The notes under the pieces: model-generated | Databases searched by the model: none | What the model was told of the DNA's origin: nothing | What the model saw: only the letters and a program-made list of their open reading frames with translations | Translations under genes and position numbers: made by a program | Part shown: positions 6,320-10,558 of the stretch, piece by piece | How positions within the stretch are numbered: the stretch's first letter is position 1 | Layout of the letters: each line of letters starts with the position of its first letter | Assembly (NCBI GenBank): GCA_002405835.1 | Contig: DHMO01000036.1 | Span: forward strand, 1 to 10,558 | Length of the DNA stretch: 10,558 nt | Source: Lentisphaeria bacterium UBA4640 | Lineage (GTDB): Bacteria > Verrucomicrobiota > Lentisphaeria > Victivallales > UBA1829 | Reading direction: 5' to 3'

Positions 6320-6350
6320 TTCAACTTTGAACTCTTGAACCTTGAACTCA
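6320..6350. repeat. TTGAAC short-repeat cluster (J-I junction)
   Basis: Four units of the seven- or eight-base TTGAAC-type motif fill nearly the whole 42-base gap. They touch the TGA stop of baseplate J (6353-6351) and end at the AGGGAG SD of tail protein I. This is the simplest junction: there is no GC-rich hairpin and all but one unit share one orientation. Confidence 0.75.
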
Positions 6351-7562
6351 TCAGCCTGCGACGACGCGCAGCGTTCCCAGACGCGCAACGGCAAGCAGAG
6401 TCACAATGTCATTCTGCCCCCACACAATCGAGGTGATTTCCTCCGGATAACACGCGTGGATTTCCGCGCCGAGACGCGAGAACGAGAAGCGCGAATACGC
6501 CCACGTCTGCGTAACCTTGTCCGTGTAGCCCTGATTTTTCCGGAACGCGCACTCGATCATCTGCTCGATGATCTCCACGATTTCCGCGCGGCGCGCAGAG
6601 GTGACCGGTGACGCGAAAAAGACCGTCGCCGAAACATTGTGCGTTTCACCCGGAAGCTCCTTGACGAGCAGGCTGTCGCCGTGCCCGTGGTTCCCCTCGT
6701 CCGCGATGGTTTTGTTGAGTTTTTCGAGAATCGTTTCCGTGCTTGCCCCGGAATCAAACAGAACAAACGCATCCGCGCTTCCGGGACCGCGGCACGTGTA
6801 GCTTTCCGGATCGTATTTCTTGAAATAAATCCGGTCGGGACGGAACCCGATTTCGGAGGCGATCATCGCGCGGTACTTCGCATCCGTGTGCCAGTCGCCC
6901 GCCGCGGCGAACTGATTGCGGATCCGCAGACGCAGTTCCAGGTCCGTTTCCGTATCCGCGCCGAGCGTGGTAAGATAATCTTTTCCAGTCGTCACCGACG
7001 TCACGCCCGGAACATCCGAATCCATCAGCGCGTAGTAGCCTTCCGCGAGATTGTACGCGCTTCCCGCCTCCTCCGCAATGCAGAGGACGTCAACGCCCGT
7101 TTCGCCCGCGGGGATCACCGCGTCCGCAAGCGTGATCATCCGCAGAATCCGTCCGTTCAGAGGAAGCGTGCGGACGCGCGTTCCGGCTGGAATGTTCACC
7201 GCCTGTGAGGTGTTCACGCGCGAGAATGTCACCGTTCCTTCCGCGCGCGCCGCCGGTTTGCGTTCCACTCCATACGCATACGCGAGCAGGTCGAGCCACT
7301 CGCCGCTTGCGGTTTTCACGTACATGTTCGGCATCACGTGCCGCACCATGAACGCGATCAGCCAGAGCGCGGGCGACGTCACCGCCGATTTCACGAACAC
7401 CCAGAACGCCGAATATTTCGACGGGTTCCGGATCGTCAGTCCCGCGTCATCCGCGAGCTTCTGGAATTCCTCTTTCAGTTCCGTTTCCGTTGCAGGCACT
7501 CCGTTCGAGGTCAACGCCGCGCGAAACTGTTCTTCCTGTGCCGACAAATTGTTCAAATCCAT
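6351..7562 (-). CDS. Baseplate J / gp47 family protein
   Basis: This encodes 403 residues, starting at ATG 7562-7560 behind GGAGG. The family (P2 gpJ, Mu gp47, related to T4 gp6) builds the baseplate wedge ring. Landmarks are: the N-terminal helical region; ASGEWLDLLAYAYGVERKPA (85-104), the classic GxWLDxxAxxxGxxRxxA signature; GTVTFSR (109-115); VNIPAGTRVRT (122-132); a beta-rich middle with AGETGVDVLCIAEEAGSAYNLAEG (152-175); GADTETDLELRLRIRNQFAAAGDWHTDAKYRAMI (201-234), the conserved ExxEDxRxR-like and G-x-x-x-Y region; and a beta/alpha C-terminal part (VSATVFFASP). It is intact. The DUF2590-like protein upstream and gpI downstream are its normal neighbours. Confidence 0.92.
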   Translation of the reverse strand: MDLNNLSAQEEQFRAALTSNGVPATETELKEEFQKLADDAGLTIRNPSKYSAFWVFVKSAVTSPALWLIAFMVRHVMPNMYVKTASGEWLDLLAYAYGVERKPAARAEGTVTFSRVNTSQAVNIPAGTRVRTLPLNGRILRMITLADAVIPAGETGVDVLCIAEEAGSAYNLAEGYYALMDSDVPGVTSVTTGKDYLTTLGADTETDLELRLRIRNQFAAAGDWHTDAKYRAMIASEIGFRPDRIYFKKYDPESYTCRGPGSADAFVLFDSGASTETILEKLNKTIADEGNHGHGDSLLVKELPGETHNVSATVFFASPVTSARRAEIVEIIEQMIECAFRKNQGYTDKVTQTWAYSRFSFSRLGAEIHACYPEEITSIVWGQNDIVTLLAVARLGTLRVVAG

Positions 7563-7574
7563 AAATCCTCCAAA

Positions 7575-7660
7575 GGTTCAACGTTCAAGGGAAAGGCAAA
7601 GGCAGCGGCGCGGAAGCGCCTGCAGCCTTGAATCTTCAACTTTGAACTTTCAACTTTCAA
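7575..7660. repeat. Composite inverted repeat with inner hairpin (DUF2590-like-J junction)
   Basis: A left arm GGTTCAACGTTCAAGG (7575-7590) runs into the GGAGG SD of baseplate J. The right arm (7626-7660) has CCTTGAA and related units and contains the TGA stop (7659-7657) of the upstream gene. Between them is a hairpin GGCGC-GGAA-GCGCC (7607-7620). The layout matches the I-portal junction, including the shared GCAGCCTTGAA. No coding frame or terminator is visible. Confidence 0.75.
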
Positions 7661-7971
7661 AACCATACCGGACTCCTCAGTTTTCCGAATTCGTATGTGT
7701 CGCCGCTGATGTGCCATTCACGTTCCGCGCCTTCGAACTTGACCGTCCCGGGAATGATGCGTACATCCTCTTCCGCGATTTCAATGATCTGATTCCGGAT
7801 CAGACGCCGCCGCTCGGGATCGCGCTCGGCAATCAGTTCATAGAGCTTGCCGCTCTCGCGGATCGCATGAATCAGATCCTGCAGAACAACCTTGCGGTCC
7901 TCAATGAGCACCGCTTCGCCGTCTGCAAGCGCGATATCATCGTTTTCAATGAGTATGTCCGAATAAATCAT
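7657..7971 (-). CDS. Small baseplate protein (DUF2590 / gp46-W-like)
   Basis: This encodes 104 residues, starting at ATG 7971-7969 with GAGGAGG upstream. The gap to the tape measure stop is nine bases, so the two are co-transcribed. The sequence has DIALADGEAVLIEDRKVVLQ (12-31), a short strand pair, then helix LIHAIRESGKLYELIAERDPERRRLIRNQIIEIAEEDVRI and a final strand segment (PGTVKFEGAEREWHISGDTYEF). Small proteins in this slot before J in HP1/K139-type phages (DUF2590) or Mu (gp46) and P2 (gpW) are baseplate wedge components of the T4 gp25 type. I prefer DUF2590 from size and position, but the residues alone do not prove it. The stop codon lies inside a TTCAA repeat. Confidence 0.75.
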   Translation of the reverse strand: MIYSDILIENDDIALADGEAVLIEDRKVVLQDLIHAIRESGKLYELIAERDPERRRLIRNQIIEIAEEDVRIIPGTVKFEGAEREWHISGDTYEFGKLRSPVWF

Positions 7972-7980
7972 CGTTCCTCC

Positions 7981-10329
7981 TCAGCATTCAAGCAAACACC
8001 ATTCTTCCATCTGCGCCGGGCTCATGCCGTTCGGTGCGTAAATCTGCACGCCGCCGTAATTGTGCGTGGTTGAACTCGTGCTCCGGATTCCGCCCGCGGG
8101 AACATCGGTCGACGGTTTCCGCGCGGCGACGGCGTCCGGAACAACCGGAGATTTCGTTTCAACGGAAGTCTCCGTCGCGAGAAAGCCGAGTCCGGGAATT
8201 TTGCTCAGCAGATTCAACGCTCCGCCGATCAGCGCATCGATGCCGGAAAGCGCGCTCTGAACCGCTCCGGAGATGAACCCGCCGACGTTCGAGAACAGTC
8301 CCGAAATCACGCCGAATGCGGCTTTGAACGGAGCGGCGATCATCGAACCGAGTTCCGCAAACGCCGCGCCGAGCTCTTTGACTTTCTCCCACAGCCCGGC
8401 GAAGAACTCCGAGACGTCATCCCAGTAATAAATCAGCGCGGCCAGCGCTCCGATGAGCGCCACGACTGCGAGCACGATCCAGGTGATCGGGTTTGCGAAC
8501 AGCGCCGCTGCAAATGCCCACGCCGCCGCTGCCGCCGTGCCGAGCGCTCCGGTCAGAAGAGTCATTGCCCCCGCCGCGAACAGCGAAGCGCCCTTGATGA
8601 CCGCGAGCGATCCCGCCCACGCCACCGCCGCCGGAATCGCTCCGGCAAGCAGAACCGCTTTTGTCGCCACCAGCGCCGCATGACACGCCCAGATTGAAAC
8701 CTTCCAGGCAATTCCCGCTGCGGTTACCAGAATGATTTTCGCCGCGGACCAGCCGAGCACAAGACAATGTTTCAGTCCGGCGGCAACCGCCGCCCATGTC
8801 GCGGCCGTCAGCTTTGTATTGCAAACGGCAAGCGTTTTCGTCCAGACACTTTGCAATGCCGCCGCAAACGCGCCCTTTGTCGTGACGATGGTCCAAAGAG
8901 TCTGTGCTTTCGTGCAGATCACCGTCCAGACCGCCTGCAGTTTCATTCCGATAACAGTCCCGCCAAGGCTCCTGCTCCAGAGCATCTGCGCAATGGCATT
9001 GGCTTGCTGTGCAGCAGTCATGCTTCGAGTAGCCATTGAATGTTTGAGACACCAAAAATAGCTGATTTTCAACTGTAACCGTAGAGCTCGCAGCAGCTTT
9101 ACAACGCCAGATACAACATACAAACTGCTAAAGGTCATCGCTAGGCTCATTGCACCAATAGCAATAATTGCAAACAACCACCGAAGCGGAGCGCAATTCT
9201 CATAAATCCAAAGAAACACGCGACCGAATGCGGAAAGGACTTTCAGCCCGGCATTGAGAGCAGGAAGCAATGTTTGCCCAAGTGTGCTTTTTAGAACTTT
9301 CATCGTTGCCGCAAACTGTTCATATGGGTCAACCATCGTCTCCGCCATTTTCATAGCAGGATTGGAATCCTGGATTTTTCCGAGCGCTCCGATATCCGTT
9401 TTCAAACTTTCCGTTTTGTCAAGAAGGTTCAAAACTGCTTTCCCGCCTTCATCGCCGAACGCCTGCATCAATTTCGTTTGGTCTGCGAGCTTCAGCTGAC
9501 CGGGTCCCACTGCTGCGCGAATTTTCTCAAGGATCTTCACCATCGGAAGAAGTTTTCCACTATCATCCGAGAATTTCAAAACTTCTCCATTTTTTGTTTT
9601 GAGCTGGGCGCGCCCAACGGTATTCAGGAAAGCCTTATACGCCGTTCCCGCATTTGCTCCGCCCATAGTTCCCTGCAGGGTTCCAAGAACCGCAAGCTGC
9701 TCATCCAAAGAAACACCAGCCTTTTGGCCAATCGAACCGAGGTTCGTAAATGCCTGAGACATGTCATTCCCCGAAGACTTATACATTTTAATTGCATATG
9801 CAGTCTTGCCGGTCAACGCTTCAATCCACTTTGCCTGTCCCATCTTGTTTGCAGATTTTTCAAAGATGTTGTACATCGTTCCCTGGAATTTGGTAATTGT
9901 TGCCGCATCAGCCTGCGTTGCTTTTGCAAGCAAATTCCCTTGATACGTGAACGCGGCAAGAGCCCCTTTTGCCAGCCCGGGGATTGCCGATTGAATTGCA
10001 TATGCCGAACGGGCAACTTCGGTTGCATCCGCACCGAACTGCATGGCAAAAGATTTGCTCGCTTTTGAAAGTTTGTTCAAATCTTCTGCAGACGTATCAA
10101 GTGATGCAACTTCATTGAGAGCTTTTTCAAACTCTCGAGCGGGAGTTGTTAAGCTGGAAAATGTTCCTACTGAAGCTACAACCCCAGCATACCCTTTTGA
10201 AATACTGTTAAATCCAGCCTGAGCTGCTTGCTGAATTTTCCGTATAGATTTGCAGACTCCCTGCGCCGGTTGACTTAATTTATCCAACAGGAGCACTGTA
10301 AATGTTAATTTTTCAAGAGCCGCGCTCAT
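7981..10329 (-). CDS. Phage tail tape measure protein (TP901 type)
   Basis: This encodes 782 residues, near P2 gpT (815). The protein sets tail length and is ejected with the DNA; at about 1.5 angstrom per residue it predicts a tail near 115-120 nm. Residues 1-60 (ALEKLTFTVLLLDKLSQPAQG) and the core of about 65-290 (FEKALNEVASLDTSAEDLNKLS, QFGADATEVARSAYAIQSA, GVSLDEQLAVLGTLQG, AGTAYKAFLN) are the conserved tape-measure domain. Hydrophobic, membrane-like stretches occur at about 384-412, 530-575 and 580-632. Trp-spaced helical repeats (QAVWT, QTLWT, QSVWT) fill 465-500. The C-terminus (about 720-782) is Pro/Ser-rich. Composition falls from about 70% GC at the 3' half to about 42% over residues 1-430, a possible recombination joint. 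The start has only a weak purine-rich SD (AAGAAAG) and no upstream tail gene in the window. Confidence 0.92.
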   Translation of the reverse strand: MSAALEKLTFTVLLLDKLSQPAQGVCKSIRKIQQAAQAGFNSISKGYAGVVASVGTFSSLTTPAREFEKALNEVASLDTSAEDLNKLSKASKSFAMQFGADATEVARSAYAIQSAIPGLAKGALAAFTYQGNLLAKATQADAATITKFQGTMYNIFEKSANKMGQAKWIEALTGKTAYAIKMYKSSGNDMSQAFTNLGSIGQKAGVSLDEQLAVLGTLQGTMGGANAGTAYKAFLNTVGRAQLKTKNGEVLKFSDDSGKLLPMVKILEKIRAAVGPGQLKLADQTKLMQAFGDEGGKAVLNLLDKTESLKTDIGALGKIQDSNPAMKMAETMVDPYEQFAATMKVLKSTLGQTLLPALNAGLKVLSAFGRVFLWIYENCAPLRWLFAIIAIGAMSLAMTFSSLYVVSGVVKLLRALRLQLKISYFWCLKHSMATRSMTAAQQANAIAQMLWSRSLGGTVIGMKLQAVWTVICTKAQTLWTIVTTKGAFAAALQSVWTKTLAVCNTKLTAATWAAVAAGLKHCLVLGWSAAKIILVTAAGIAWKVSIWACHAALVATKAVLLAGAIPAAVAWAGSLAVIKGASLFAAGAMTLLTGALGTAAAAAWAFAAALFANPITWIVLAVVALIGALAALIYYWDDVSEFFAGLWEKVKELGAAFAELGSMIAAPFKAAFGVISGLFSNVGGFISGAVQSALSGIDALIGGALNLLSKIPGLGFLATETSVETKSPVVPDAVAARKPSTDVPAGGIRSTSSTTHNYGGVQIYAPNGMSPAQMEEWCLLEC

Positions 10330-10558
10330 TTTAATTTGCTTTCTTCTTTTTTTATGCTATGTTATCTTTTGGAGGTGGTGCTATGCTTGCTTTTTTTGGT
10401 TTTCTCTATATGTTTGTTCTTTCTGCGGGAACTGGCTCTGCAATTTTAGACATTTCACGCCCTTCAAATCATCCCCAAAAAATCGAAGCAAGGAAAAAAC
10501 GCTGGCTCCGAAACCATCGGATGAAAGACTGGGATAAATGCCCGTACAAGTGATCATC
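9000..10558. other. Low-GC segment (mosaic block)
   Basis: Hand counts of single 60-base lines give about 73% GC at 8581-8640, 57-58% at 8821-8940, 47% at 9001-9060, 42% at 9121-9180 and 10201-10260, and 40% at 10381-10440. The drop begins inside the tape measure gene near residue 430 and covers its N-terminal half and the divergent small gene. This suggests a segment acquired from a different phage lineage, or a lineage-specific replacement. These are sampled lines, not a full profile. Confidence 0.65.
10383..10553 (+). CDS. Small predicted membrane protein, divergent
   Basis: This would be a 56-residue protein on the opposite strand to all other genes. I chose ATG 10383 because GGAGG (10371-10375) lies seven bases upstream; an in-frame ATG at 10359 has no SD. 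Residues 1-21 (LAFFGFLYMFVLSAGTGSAIL) form one hydrophobic segment, followed by a basic tail with KKRWLRNHRMKDW, so N-out/C-in or a short anchored peptide is likely. TTGCTT (10336-10341) and TATGTT (10358-10363), 16 bases apart, could be a weak promoter, but its start point would fall at the SD. The region is AT-rich (about 40% GC). I do not recognise it. It may be a phage accessory (moron) gene, a small holin-like or exclusion protein, or not expressed at all. Confidence 0.45.
   Translation: MLAFFGFLYMFVLSAGTGSAILDISRPSNHPQKIEARKKRWLRNHRMKDWDKCPYK

Noticed and set aside
10359..10382. An earlier start for the small plus-strand gene.
   Set aside because: The ATG at 10359 lacks an SD, and the eight extra codons would cover the good GGAGG site used by the ATG at 10383.

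Overview
The window is a block of tail and structural genes from a P2-type contractile-tailed phage or prophage (Myoviridae-like). Almost all of it is coded on the minus strand and read from high to low coordinates. Most genes are GC-rich with strong Shine-Dalgarno (SD) sites (GGAGG-type), tight junctions and two short overlaps. The protein families resemble the P2/HP1/K139 tail lineage. No host gene, integrase or attachment site is visible. The host cannot be fixed from this sequence; a GC-rich Gram-negative bacterium is plausible, and a gut Lentisphaerota/Verrucomicrobiota-type host is only an impression.

Layout in transcription order: tape measure protein (10329-7981); small DUF2590/gp46-like baseplate protein (7971-7657); baseplate J (7562-6351); tail protein I (6308-5775); a P2 gpQ/PBSX-type portal protein (5629-4637), which is out of place here; tail fibre (4555-2879); fibre-assembly-like protein (2863-2366); a 419-residue protein with a YadA-like heptad beta-roll and a regular cysteine ladder (2321-1062); an unrecognised acidic protein (1065-484); and a protein with an HELRH zinc-protease motif (491 to beyond the window start). 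A further gene starts at position 7. One small predicted membrane protein (10383-10553) is on the plus strand, divergent from the tape measure gene.

The working logic is a tail module. The tape measure sets tail length. The DUF2590-like protein, J and I build the baseplate and the fibre attachment. The fibre and its chaperone, plus probably the beta-roll protein, give host recognition. The tail hub and spike genes expected between tape measure and baseplate genes are absent, and the portal is inserted between I and the fibre.

Two features stand out beyond the genes. First, five junctions carry a family of TTCAA/TTGAA short repeats, often as inverted arms around GC-rich hairpins. Three of these junctions end in a near-identical hairpin directly 5' of the next gene's SD. 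The displaced portal gene is framed by two of the junctions. Second, base composition drops from about 70% GC in the 3' half of the tape measure gene to about 40-45% beyond roughly 9000, which suggests a mosaic joint inside that gene.
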